Shown: one piece after another, positions 55,130 through 63,547 of the stretch
How the letters are laid out: the number at the start of each line of letters is the position of its first letter
Position numbering within the stretch: the first letter of the stretch is position 1
DNA from: Desulfofustis sp. PB-SRB1
GTDB lineage: Bacteria; Desulfobacterota; Desulfobulbia; Desulfobulbales; Desulfocapsaceae
Length of the DNA stretch: 64,000 bases
Direction: 5' to 3'
NCBI GenBank assembly: GCA_016722945.1
Contig: JAEQMT010000059.1
Coordinates: 186,001 to 250,000 of the forward strand
Made by a program: the position numbers and the translations under genes
The notes under the pieces: generated by a model
What the model saw: the letters and a program-made list of their open reading frames with translations, nothing else
Databases searched by the model: none
What the model was told of the DNA's origin: nothing

Positions 55130-56096
55130 AATAGTCATTGCCGAAAGTATTGGTTTTTCGCCGCGGGCAGTTCGGGAACTGGAGCAAATCGGCGCGGTGT
55201 ATAAAGCAGATTGGAAGCGGCAGGATTTGCTCGCCGGTCTGGCCGATACTACCATTTTATGGGTACGGCTTCGCAACCTGATTGATCAGCAGGTGATCGA
55301 TGCCGCACCGCGGCTACGCTATATCGTAACGGCAACAACAGGGCTTAATCATATAGATGTTGAATATGCTCAAACGAAAGGCATCACAATCGTCTCGCTG
55401 CGCGGTGAAGCACTTTTTCTGCGCACTGTCAGAGCATCGGCGGAGCATACGGTGGCATTGATCCTTGCCCTTCTCAGAAAGATACCCGCGGCTTCGGCGA
55501 GCGTTTGTCGAGGGAACTGGCAACGTGATTTTTTCAAGGGAAATGAATTGTATGAGCGGACGGTCGGCATTGTCGGGTTTGGACGAATCGGCAGACTGGT
55601 GGCGAATTATCTCCTTGCCTTCGGAAGTTCGGTTTTGACGACCGACCCGCTCTATCGACCGGCAGAGGGGCTTACGGAGGTTACCCCGGTTTCTTTAGAA
55701 ACATTGCTTGAACGTTCTGATATTGTTTCATTGCACGTAGATTATAAACCTGAAAACAAAAGGTTTTTCGGCTTCGATGCCTTTCAGTCGATGAAAAATA
55801 CAGCATACTTTATCAATACATCTCGTGGGGAATTAGTGGACGAAATGGGGCTGCTGCGTGCACTGGAGGACCAAGAAATCCAAGGGGCGGCGCTTGATGT
55901 CTTGGCCGGTGAAACGGGAGTGAAGACGGCGGAACATCCATTGGTTGTATATAGCCGCACACATGAAAATTTGCTCATTACTCCGCACATTGGCGGCTGT
56001 ACTCATGAATCGATGGAAAAGACCGAGCTGTTCATGCTGGAAAAATTGGAGCGTATGCTTCGCAATCAGGGAGACTATCCACCGTGTGCGGTATAG
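55113..56096 (+). CDS. D-isomer-specific 2-hydroxyacid dehydrogenase family protein
   Basis: A 327-residue NAD-dependent dehydrogenase: RLRYIVTATTGLNHIDVEYA, RASAEHTVALILALLRKIP, the Rossmann ERTVGIVGFGRIGRLVANYL, INTSRGELVDEMGLLRALED and LITPHIGGCTHESMEKTEL with the Arg, Glu and His of the family. GTG at 55113, with GGAGAG upstream, is preferred; ATG at 55083 would overlap neuA by 47 bases. It lies between neuA and an AsnB gene, so it may form or reduce a keto or hydroxyacyl group on the glycan. Substrate unknown. Confidence 0.85.
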   Translation: MRTPHKIVIAESIGFSPRAVRELEQIGAVYKADWKRQDLLAGLADTTILWVRLRNLIDQQVIDAAPRLRYIVTATTGLNHIDVEYAQTKGITIVSLRGEALFLRTVRASAEHTVALILALLRKIPAASASVCRGNWQRDFFKGNELYERTVGIVGFGRIGRLVANYLLAFGSSVLTTDPLYRPAEGLTEVTPVSLETLLERSDIVSLHVDYKPENKRFFGFDAFQSMKNTAYFINTSRGELVDEMGLLRALEDQEIQGAALDVLAGETGVKTAEHPLVVYSRTHENLLITPHIGGCTHESMEKTELFMLEKLERMLRNQGDYPPCAV

Positions 56097-57811
56097 CCGG
56101 AATATTCGGCGCCTCTCATGCCGATGAACAGCTAAACCGGATGGTGGCGGTGCAACGGCATCGCGGGCCGGATGCCGAAGGTGTCTGCTGGGATCAGTCC
56201 GGTGGTGCATGGATGGGGCATTGCCGGCTCAGCATTTTAGATTTGTCGGCCAAGGCAAATCAGCCGATGTATGACAATTCAGGACGGTACTGTCTGGTTT
56301 ATAATGGGGAGATATATAACTATCTTGAGATAAGAGAACAACTCGAACACCGTTATCGATTTCGGACCGCAACGGACTCAGAAGTTCTGCTTGCCGCCTA
56401 TATTGAATGGGGGGCAGATTGCCTGGATCGATTTCTCGGCATGTTTGCTTTCATGATATGGGACACCAAAGATAAAGTACTGTTTGCCGCCCGGGACAGG
56501 TTCGGCGTCAAGCCGTTTTATTATTCTTGTACTGACGGAGGCGTACTTTTTTGTGCCAGCGAGATAAAGGCGTTGCATGCCGCGGGTATAGACAAAACTT
56601 TCGACCCCGTGTCGTGGTCGACCTATTTTGTGTACGGAGCATATGATCATACGGAGAAAACCTTCTGGCGCAATGTTTTCAAGTTGCCGGCCGGCTGTCT
56701 GCTGACATGGCGGGACAATACGTTACAGATCAGTCGCTGGTACGATTTTCGTGAACGCGTCGGTAGGCTTACGGAAAACCGGTCAATTGCCGAAGTAGCG
56801 GAAGAGTATTGCAGCCTGCTTGAGGCCAGCGTTAAACTGAGGTTTCGCTCAGATGTCACGGTCGGGGTCAGCCTGAGCGGCGGTCTCGACTCATCCGTGC
56901 TTTTGAGCCTGATCAGGCGTTTTCATGGTGATTCGGCAAATATCAACGTTTTCACTTTTTTCACCGGTGATGAGCGTTATGACGAATTACCCTGGGTGCG
57001 TGCTATGCTCATGGGTACGAATTATCCATTGACGCCCTGTTTGTTGAATGCGCACGATATCCCTGTTCAGGCGGAACGGGTAAGTCGTAATCAGGGTGAG
57101 CCGTTTGGAGGTTTTCCCACCCTTGCCTATGCCCATCTTTTTTCCATGGCCCGGAAGCATGGGGTGACCGTACTGCTCGATGGGCAGGGGATGGATGAGC
57201 AACTTGCGGGCTACGACTACTATCATTCAGCCGCGGCTCAGTCGGGGGATATCACCCCCGTTCAGGGAACGACCCTGCCATTGAACTTGGCTCATTGCCT
57301 GGAGGAGGACTTCAAACACGTTGCTAGGCCAATAGAAAAAGAGGACTTTTTCTCAGAAGAACTTAAAAATCTCCAATATAGAGACATCTTTGCCGCCAAA
57401 ATTCCGCGGGCGTTACGTTTTAACGACCATGCCTCAATGATGAGTTCCTGTGAGCTGAGAGAGCCTTTCCTCTGCCATCGGCTTGTGGAATTGGCTTTTT
57501 GCCAGCCTGATGCACGGAAAATAAAGGATGGTCAAGGCAAATGGCTGTTGCGGGAGATTGCTCGAGACATGATGCCGCAAAGTGTAAGCACTGCACCGAA
57601 GCGGCCGGTGCAAACGCCCCAGAGGGAATGGTTGCAAAACGATCTTGCCGATTGGGCGACTGCCTGCATTGCCACGGCGATGCGGGGTTGGGGACGAGCC
57701 TGGTTCAAGGAAAAAGAAGTATGGCGTACCTGGGATCTCTTTCGCCGTGAAGGGGGAGACAACAGCTTTCCCTACTGGCAGTTGATTAGTCTTGGCTTGA
57801 TGCAAAGCTAG
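56084..57811 (+). CDS. asnB: Asparagine synthase (glutamine-hydrolysing), AsnB family
   Basis: A 575-residue protein. Cys2 after the GTG start (MCGIAGIFGA) is the glutaminase nucleophile; QRHRGPDAEGV, SILDLSAKANQPM and VYNGEIYNYLEI complete that half. The synthetase half has the ATP loop VSLSGGLDSSVLLSL and LDGQGMDEQLAGYDYY. Overlaps the dehydrogenase by 13 bases. In surface-glycan loci, AsnB homologues often amidate uronic or nonulosonic acids, which is the more likely role here than asparagine supply. Confidence 0.9.
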   Translation: MCGIAGIFGASHADEQLNRMVAVQRHRGPDAEGVCWDQSGGAWMGHCRLSILDLSAKANQPMYDNSGRYCLVYNGEIYNYLEIREQLEHRYRFRTATDSEVLLAAYIEWGADCLDRFLGMFAFMIWDTKDKVLFAARDRFGVKPFYYSCTDGGVLFCASEIKALHAAGIDKTFDPVSWSTYFVYGAYDHTEKTFWRNVFKLPAGCLLTWRDNTLQISRWYDFRERVGRLTENRSIAEVAEEYCSLLEASVKLRFRSDVTVGVSLSGGLDSSVLLSLIRRFHGDSANINVFTFFTGDERYDELPWVRAMLMGTNYPLTPCLLNAHDIPVQAERVSRNQGEPFGGFPTLAYAHLFSMARKHGVTVLLDGQGMDEQLAGYDYYHSAAAQSGDITPVQGTTLPLNLAHCLEEDFKHVARPIEKEDFFSEELKNLQYRDIFAAKIPRALRFNDHASMMSSCELREPFLCHRLVELAFCQPDARKIKDGQGKWLLREIARDMMPQSVSTAPKRPVQTPQREWLQNDLADWATACIATAMRGWGRAWFKEKEVWRTWDLFRREGGDNSFPYWQLISLGLMQS

Positions 57812-57820
57812 AGCTCCACT

Positions 57821-59194
57821 ATGCACGATGATTACCTTTTTTTGCCGGTTGAAATCAAGGCTCGTGAGCTGCATGGGAAGATGTTGCTTGCTCTGTGCGC
57901 GGCGGAAGCAGGGTTCGCTGTTGTCATTGGCCGGCAAAAGGTACTGCGCGAGCAACTGCACAACTTTCCCGCGGGCCTGTACCTTGATAAAAGTGTGGCG
58001 GTTTCTAAAGAACGGTGGTTCAAGAGATTCCGTAATCTGGGCAACCGTGTGGTTGCCTGGGACGAGGAAGGGCTGGTTATCCATGAAGAACAGTATCTGA
58101 AAAGTCGAATTTCAGAGCGGGCACTTGCTTTGACCGATCTGTTTTTTGCCTGGGGAGCCGCCCAGCGCGACATCTTGGCTAACGCATTTGTTGATAGGGA
58201 GCAGATGTTTGTGCTGGCGGGCAACCCCCGGTTTGATTTACTCCGAGTTGAACTCAGGGGCTTGTATAGTGATGCGGCGGAGCGTTTGCGAGACCGGTAT
58301 GGGCATATCATACTGATCAACACGAACTTTGGGTTTTACAATCATTTCAAGGGTGCTGCTGAGGCGAAACGAATCTTTTCCCAGAGTTCTTCTCATGCTG
58401 ATGAGCGCTTTATTGACAATTGGATTGATTACCAGGAAAAGCTGTTTCACGCTTTCGCCGCCGTCTTACCCTGGCTTGGCGAACGGTTTTCCCAACACAC
58501 AATTATTGTGCGCCCGCATCCGTCCGAAAACGAAGAGCGCTGGCAGGTTGAAGCTGGTAGGGTCGCCAATGTTCGGGTGGTTAAGGAAGGAAGTGTCATC
58601 GAATGGATCATGGCCTCTGATGTGATGGTGCACTCCAACTGTACAACGGGTATCGAAGCGTACCTGCTTGGTGTGCCACCAATTGCGTATCGACCCGTCA
58701 CCTCGGAAATATATGAGACATTCCTGCCCAATGCACTGAGTAAAAGTGTTTACAGTTTTGATTCGTTCAAGGCCTGCATGAGTGAGTTGCTCAGCAGTGA
58801 TGAAGCTGCTCCGGACTGGCTCGCCAACGATGAAAAACAAAAAATCTGCTCCGCCTATATTAGCGGCACCTCCGGTCAGCTTGCAAGCGATTGTATCGTT
58901 GAAAATCTAACCGCTCTTGTTGACTCGTCAGGCCAATGGAAAGCTGATCAAAGTCTGTCCAGACGTTTTCAGGTGTTGCTCAATCAGCTCAGAACAACCA
59001 AGGATTTTCTGTTGAGATGGAAATCTGTATACCGGCGGGCTGAGCGTTATGACAGATTGAAATTTCCCCATTTGCAGCTGCGGGAGCTCGAAGAAATTGG
59101 CCAACGCTTCACCGACCTTACCGGTAGATTTGACGATATCGCTGTGTCGGAGTTTACAAAGGAATGCTTCATGCTGCGGCGAATTTCGCGATAA
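57821..59194 (+). CDS. Surface carbohydrate biosynthesis protein (GT-B-like)
   Basis: A 457-residue protein: YLFLPVEIKARELHGKMLLA, VVAWDEEGLVI, LTDLFFAWGAAQRDIL, LAGNPRFDLLR, IIVRPHPSENEERWQ, MASDVMVHSNCTTGIEAYLL and YRPVTSEIYE. These are the marks of a family annotated as surface carbohydrate biosynthesis proteins, related to GT-B and CDP-glycerol or polysialic transferases. The TTGIEA loop would bind a nucleotide donor. It starts nine bases after asnB and could transfer the CMP-activated nonulosonic acid. Confidence 0.78.
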   Translation: MHDDYLFLPVEIKARELHGKMLLALCAAEAGFAVVIGRQKVLREQLHNFPAGLYLDKSVAVSKERWFKRFRNLGNRVVAWDEEGLVIHEEQYLKSRISERALALTDLFFAWGAAQRDILANAFVDREQMFVLAGNPRFDLLRVELRGLYSDAAERLRDRYGHIILINTNFGFYNHFKGAAEAKRIFSQSSSHADERFIDNWIDYQEKLFHAFAAVLPWLGERFSQHTIIVRPHPSENEERWQVEAGRVANVRVVKEGSVIEWIMASDVMVHSNCTTGIEAYLLGVPPIAYRPVTSEIYETFLPNALSKSVYSFDSFKACMSELLSSDEAAPDWLANDEKQKICSAYISGTSGQLASDCIVENLTALVDSSGQWKADQSLSRRFQVLLNQLRTTKDFLLRWKSVYRRAERYDRLKFPHLQLRELEEIGQRFTDLTGRFDDIAVSEFTKECFMLRRISR

Positions 59195-59307
59195 TGTGAA
59201 GGCGGTGATTCCCCATCTCATTGTTTCCATACTTTAGCGATGGCCGGATAAGACCATCTGTTGTTGCGGTTATTTTTACACTGTTGCCGACTAATTATAA
59301 AAGATAA

Positions 59308-59446
59308 GGGAGCCTTGAAATAGGAGAATTTTCGTTCAAGATCAAGGCGCGAGGGAAATGTTACCGCAGGCCGGACTGATATTGTCAGGATAAAGTTTTT
59401 TGAGCAACGCGGAGATTAGACGAAAAGGCCATTTTTCAAGGTTCCC
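59308..59446 (+). repeat. MITE-like repeat 2, complete copy (139 bp)
   Basis: The ends are inverted repeats (GGGAGCCTTGAAATA at the left and, reversed, GGGAACCTTGAAAAA at the right). ATAA flanks both sides (59304-59307 and 59447-59450), a likely 4-bp target duplication. A fragment recurs at 33373-33420 on the other strand. The 273-base gap that holds it carries no gene; it ends 21 bases before the next start codon. Confidence 0.8.
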
Positions 59447-59467
59447 ATAAGCTGGTGAGAGGGTTTC

Positions 59468-60247
59468 GTGGACAATCAGGCAAAAATAGAAGCGGTCGAT
59501 TATTTAGAGGCCGAAGGGGTTAGTAAACTCATAGCCGATTATATCGATACTGCCTCTGATCAAGATGCATTCGATACGGTGCGCGGAGGCCGCATCACTC
59601 CCTTTGATCCGGAGCCGGTTGATTTGGCACGCCTGCACAAGATGATCAGGGCAAGGAAATGTTTCACCGTACTTGAATTCGGTGTCGGATTTTCGACGAT
59701 TGTTATGGCGGATGCCTTGAAAAAAAATAAAGAAGAGTGGGCGCAGCTTGAAAAGAAACCTGATATCCGTAACCGTTTTATGTTTGATCTCTTTTCAGTT
59801 GATGCCTCCGCTCATTGGATTGAACGAAGCAGGCGTAGATTCCCCACTAATTTGATTGATTATGTGACGTTTTTGAGGAGTTCAGTTCATATCGGACGCT
59901 TCAACGGGCAGATATGCCATTATTACGATACATTGCCCGATATAGTGCCCGACTTTATTTACCTTGATGGCCCAAACCCAAAAGATGTTCAGGGCGAGAT
60001 CAATGGATTGAGCTTTCAGTGTGATGAGCGGACCGTAATGGCGGCCGATATACTTCTCATGGAGTCGACTCTTCTACCCGGTACCTGCATCGTAATTGAT
60101 GGCCGGACAAACAATGCCCGGTTTCTTGAGCGGAATCTTAGCCGGAACTACTCGGTATCCTGGGATCCGGAAGGCGATGTTACCATCATGGAACTCCAGG
60201 AAAAGCGTTTGGGGCCTTTTAATCTGCTTGGGTGCGACTTTTTTTAA
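59468..60247 (+). CDS. SAM-dependent methyltransferase-like protein
   Basis: A 259-residue protein starting at GTG. FTVLEFGVGFSTIVMADAL is a clear class I methyltransferase motif I, followed by LFSVDASAHWIERSRRRFP, VPDFIYLDGPNPKDVQGEIN, ADILLMESTLLPGTCIVIDG and a short C-terminus. The YLDGP segment is typical of class I sugar or rhamnosyl O-methyltransferases. It stands after a repeat and 33 bases before the last glycosyltransferase, so a role in capping the glycan is plausible. Confidence 0.75.
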   Translation: MDNQAKIEAVDYLEAEGVSKLIADYIDTASDQDAFDTVRGGRITPFDPEPVDLARLHKMIRARKCFTVLEFGVGFSTIVMADALKKNKEEWAQLEKKPDIRNRFMFDLFSVDASAHWIERSRRRFPTNLIDYVTFLRSSVHIGRFNGQICHYYDTLPDIVPDFIYLDGPNPKDVQGEINGLSFQCDERTVMAADILLMESTLLPGTCIVIDGRTNNARFLERNLSRNYSVSWDPEGDVTIMELQEKRLGPFNLLGCDFF

Positions 60248-60279
60248 TTTTTATACTCTCGCTCTGAAACGTTGGGGCA

Positions 60280-61374
60280 ATGTCCTCTCATCGTCGCATG
60301 CATGTAATCCTTATCGCTGATGGTATGCCTGCCGGCGGTACCGAGCGCCAGATTGTAGCCCTGCTGAGAGGACTGCGTCAAGAATGCCCGCGGATCACTT
60401 CCCATTTCGGCGTCCTTGCCAAGGGCGGGGCTCGGGAGCAGGAGGCGTATTATTGGGCCGATCACCGTTTTATGGTTCCACGGTCCAATCCTTACGACCT
60501 GCGCCTGGCCTGGTCTTTGCGAAGATATGTGCGTGCGCATGGTATCGACATCATTCACACCTTCGGCGCCATCGCCGATCTCAGCGGCGTGATCACCGCC
60601 CGTCTCTGTGGTACGAAACTGGTCAACGGTTCGATCAGATCGGCACGCCGTCGTTTGACCCGCCGTGATATACTGAGCCGCTTCACCATGCGTTTCGCCG
60701 ACCATGTTGTGGCAAACTCGAGAGCCGGACTCCACGCGTTCGGTCAGCGGAACAATCCGCGGGCCACGGTTATTTATAACGGCATCGATCTTGCCGACTA
60801 TGCCGAGGTTGTATCTCACCACAGTGACAGCCCATATCTCTGCATGGTCGGCAATTTTACCGCCAAAAAAGATCACCAGGCGTTGCTCGAGGCATTTGTA
60901 CTTGTTTTGCGCTCTTATCCGACATACCATCTGGTGCTTGTCGGACAGGGCCCGACCGAGGCGGCGTGCCGTAGATTGATAGAAGAGCGTGGCTTGAGCG
61001 ATCACGTCGATATGGTCACAAACTGCCATGAACCGGCCCCTTATATTAAAGGTGCGGACGTCTGCATTCTGCTGAGCCCGGACGGTGAGGGCTTGTCCAA
61101 CGTGATTCTTGAATATTGCGCCCTTAAGAAACCGGTGGTGGCGACCAACAAGGGCGGCACCCCGGAAATCATCGAGCACGGAAAATCTGGAGTTCTGGTT
61201 GATTCGCATCTTCCCGCTGAAGTCGGGCAAGCGATTATGGGGCTTATTGCTGACCCGGAAAGACGGGCGAAATTGGCGGCTCATGCACATCAGGTGGCTG
61301 TCGATAAGTTCAACTGCACTCGGATGACGGCGGCCTATGCCCGTTTGTATGACCAAATATGTCCAGCAGATTAA
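60280..61374 (+). CDS. Family 4 glycosyltransferase
   Basis: A 364-residue GT4: VILIADGMPAGGTERQIVAL, ADHRFMVPRSNPYD, HGIDIIHTFGAIADLSGVIT, VIYNGIDLADYAEV, YLCMVGNFTAKKDHQALLEA and the EX7E as LSPDGEGLSNVILEYCALKK. GGGG lies five bases before the ATG at 60280; an internal ATG six residues on is also possible. Last gene of the glycan cluster. Confidence 0.9.
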   Translation: MSSHRRMHVILIADGMPAGGTERQIVALLRGLRQECPRITSHFGVLAKGGAREQEAYYWADHRFMVPRSNPYDLRLAWSLRRYVRAHGIDIIHTFGAIADLSGVITARLCGTKLVNGSIRSARRRLTRRDILSRFTMRFADHVVANSRAGLHAFGQRNNPRATVIYNGIDLADYAEVVSHHSDSPYLCMVGNFTAKKDHQALLEAFVLVLRSYPTYHLVLVGQGPTEAACRRLIEERGLSDHVDMVTNCHEPAPYIKGADVCILLSPDGEGLSNVILEYCALKKPVVATNKGGTPEIIEHGKSGVLVDSHLPAEVGQAIMGLIADPERRAKLAAHAHQVAVDKFNCTRMTAAYARLYDQICPAD

Positions 61375-61584
61375 ACGAAGAACTGGGGAAGGGCCTGATA
61401 AGTAGTGGTATATACGGGAGTTCAGGAGATTAGAATTTTCACTAAACATTGAGGTGCAAAGACAATTGCACTTGCAGACCGGGGGGAGGTTCCTAGGGCG
61501 AAATTTTGCTTGCGGCGATGAGAGTGGACAAAAAAGGAGGTTGATAGGGTTTGCTGTAGTCTATCACTGGGTAATAATTATTTA

Positions 61585-61767
61585 ATGGTTTTCAGCTACA
61601 ATATAGAGATATGTGAAGAATTTATTTCATTTTTTATGCGCAGTGATCTGACCGGATATAAGCAGATTTTGCGTATCAATGGTACGGTTATAAGAGAAGG
61701 AAGCAGGAAAAAAATCATAACGTTTTTGTTGTTTGATAAACAAAGTATTGAGAAAAATTTTACCTGA
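61585..61767 (+). CDS. Possible small A/T-rich gene, at IS1595 insertion site
   Basis: Sixty codons from ATG (MVFSYNIEICEEFISFFMRS) to TGA, the last bases inside the left end of the IS1595-family element. Removing the element changes only the last two codons and gives a TAA. No ribosome site and no known domain. It may be chance in A/T-rich sequence. The rest of 61375-61762 shows nothing else. Confidence 0.25.
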   Translation: MVFSYNIEICEEFISFFMRSDLTGYKQILRINGTVIREGSRKKIITFLLFDKQSIEKNFT

Positions 61768-62492
61768 TTACCACTAAAGCTCAGCTAAGCCGAATTTTTT
61801 CTGAGAGTCTCACTATATGAGACCCCTGGTATGGCATAATCAAATGAACCCAATGAATCAGGAGGATATGCCATGCCACGCAGTACCGTACAATTTCAAA
61901 AAGGGCTCAGTTTGCCATCATTTCTCGCCACCTACGGCACTGAAGAACAATGTCGGGAAGCGCTCTATCGGATTCGCTGGCCCTCTGGGTTTTGCTGCCC
62001 ACGCTGTGGTCACCGCAGTTGTTTTCTCATAAAAACCAGAATGCTCTATCAATGCACCGGCTGTCGGACGCAAACTTCTCTGATGAGTGGGACGGTGTTT
62101 GGTTGCTCCAAACTTCCGTTAACAATCTGGTTCCTTGCCATTTTCCTGATCACTCAATCAAAAAATGGCATCTCATCTCTTGCGTTGTCGCGAAGCACCG
62201 GAATATCGCCAACCGCTGCGTTGCGCATGAAGCATAAGCTTCAGCAGGCAATGAAGAACCATGACGATTCCCTTGCCCTCTCACGAGTGGTTCAGATCGA
62301 CGATGCCTACTGGGGCGGTACCCGCCATGATGGCTTGGTAGGCCGTGGTGCTTCGGGAAAAACCCCTTTTCTTGCGGCAGTCGAAACCAATGAAGACGGC
62401 CATCCGATCTTTATGCGACTGAGCCGAATAGCGGGCTTTACCAGTCACGAGATTGGACGATGGGTAAAACACCATGTAATTCCATTTTGCGT

Positions 62493-62999
62493 TCAAGATG
62501 CGTTTAATATCCATTTCCAACCAGTCAAAGACTGGAGTGCTTCTGGTGAGTTTTCCATGCGCCACAGGCCAAGCGCCAGCTGTGCGATGACAGCATCAAG
62601 ACAATCAAATAGTTTGTTGGCAAATTCTTTCTCGCGTAACTCATCCCAGAGCCGCTCGGCCGGGTTTAACTCAGGTGAATACGGCGGTAAACGAACCAGC
62701 GCCATGTTAGCGGGGAGTTCCAGATCCTTTGAGCGATGCGAGGGAGCGCCATCGAGTACCATGATAATGAATTCCCGATGATACTTCCGTGCTATTTGAT
62801 CAAGAAAAACATTCATGGTCTCCGTCTTCATTGAGGAGCCCACCATCCAATCAAGGCTGCCATCCGCCGGTGTTATCGCAGCATAGGCGTATACGTATTC
62901 CCTGACCAAAGATGATGCAACCAATGGCCGCATGGGAAAGGGCACCCAGCAGCGACGAGGGTCGTTTATCCTCCCAAACCGAGCCTCGTCCTGAAACAT
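62493..62999 (-). CDS. IS630-family transposase, DDE half (ORF B)
   Basis: 168 residues beginning MFQDEARFGRINDPRRCWVP. It holds the catalytic triad: D in FQDEARFGR, D in VLDGAPSHRSKDL and E in SPELNPAERLWDELREKEF. The ATG overlaps the ORF A stop (TAATG). Full function needs fusion to ORF A, probably by -1 frameshifting at 63025-63030, which would put NTTDLPVRV before MFQDEARFGR. Confidence 0.9.
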   Translation of the reverse strand: MFQDEARFGRINDPRRCWVPFPMRPLVASSLVREYVYAYAAITPADGSLDWMVGSSMKTETMNVFLDQIARKYHREFIIMVLDGAPSHRSKDLELPANMALVRLPPYSPELNPAERLWDELREKEFANKLFDCLDAVIAQLALGLWRMENSPEALQSLTGWKWILNAS

Positions 63000-63547
63000 T
63001 ACTCGTACCGGTAAGTCTGTGGTGTTTTTTCCCGCTGATTACGCCACTGTTTGGCAGAATTTTTTTTAAAGTCGTCTTGCGCTGCTACATCACGTTTTGG
63101 ATGGTAGGTGTCGGGTGCAATCTTGCGCCAACCATGCCTGGCGAGTAACCGATATACGGTAGAAGGAGCTATGGTACGCCCACATGCTTGTTCAAGTGCT
63201 TTATGGATTGGTGGCACAATCAACACGCCGCCTTTTTCCGCTTCGGCCACCCATGGTTCAAGAAACGCTTTTTCTTCTTCAACCGTCATGAGTTGTCGGC
63301 GTCTGCCACCCCACTTTCTTTTTTGCTCGGTAGTGCCATTGACTCGTTGGCGAATCTCTTTTTGCATCCTGAGAATTGTAGCGATACTCACGCCAAGTGA
63401 TTCACCCGTGCCGGCATTGGTGAGTCCATGTTGTTTGGGGAGCAAGACGCTGAGTCCGGTACGGAGTTCCTTGGCGGTCTTTGCGTGCTTAACAAGGTAC
63501 ATTGCTTCTTGCTCCATTTCCGTGGTAAGTTGCGCTGGTCGTGCCAT
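62999..63547 (-). CDS. IS630-family transposase, DNA-binding half (ORF A)
   Basis: 182 residues with two helix-turn-helix regions: GTGESLGVSIATILRMQKEI and GRTIAPSTVYRLLARHGWRK. It ends QREKTPQTYRYE in frame 0. The region between KKNSAKQWRNQREK and the stop holds an A-run at which a -1 slip would enter ORF B. Ribosome site GAGGCAGGC-like sequence precedes ATG 63547. Confidence 0.88.
   Translation of the reverse strand: MARPAQLTTEMEQEAMYLVKHAKTAKELRTGLSVLLPKQHGLTNAGTGESLGVSIATILRMQKEIRQRVNGTTEQKRKWGGRRRQLMTVEEEKAFLEPWVAEAEKGGVLIVPPIHKALEQACGRTIAPSTVYRLLARHGWRKIAPDTYHPKRDVAAQDDFKKNSAKQWRNQREKTPQTYRYE
63025..63030 (-). promoter_or_regulatory. Six-A slippage site for -1 frameshift in the IS630 transposase
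   Basis: On the minus strand GGGAAAAAACACC lies 28 bases before the ORF A stop. Slipping back one base on the A-run converts GAA AAA ACA to GAA AAA AAC and continues straight into ORF B with no stop between. Confidence 0.6.
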
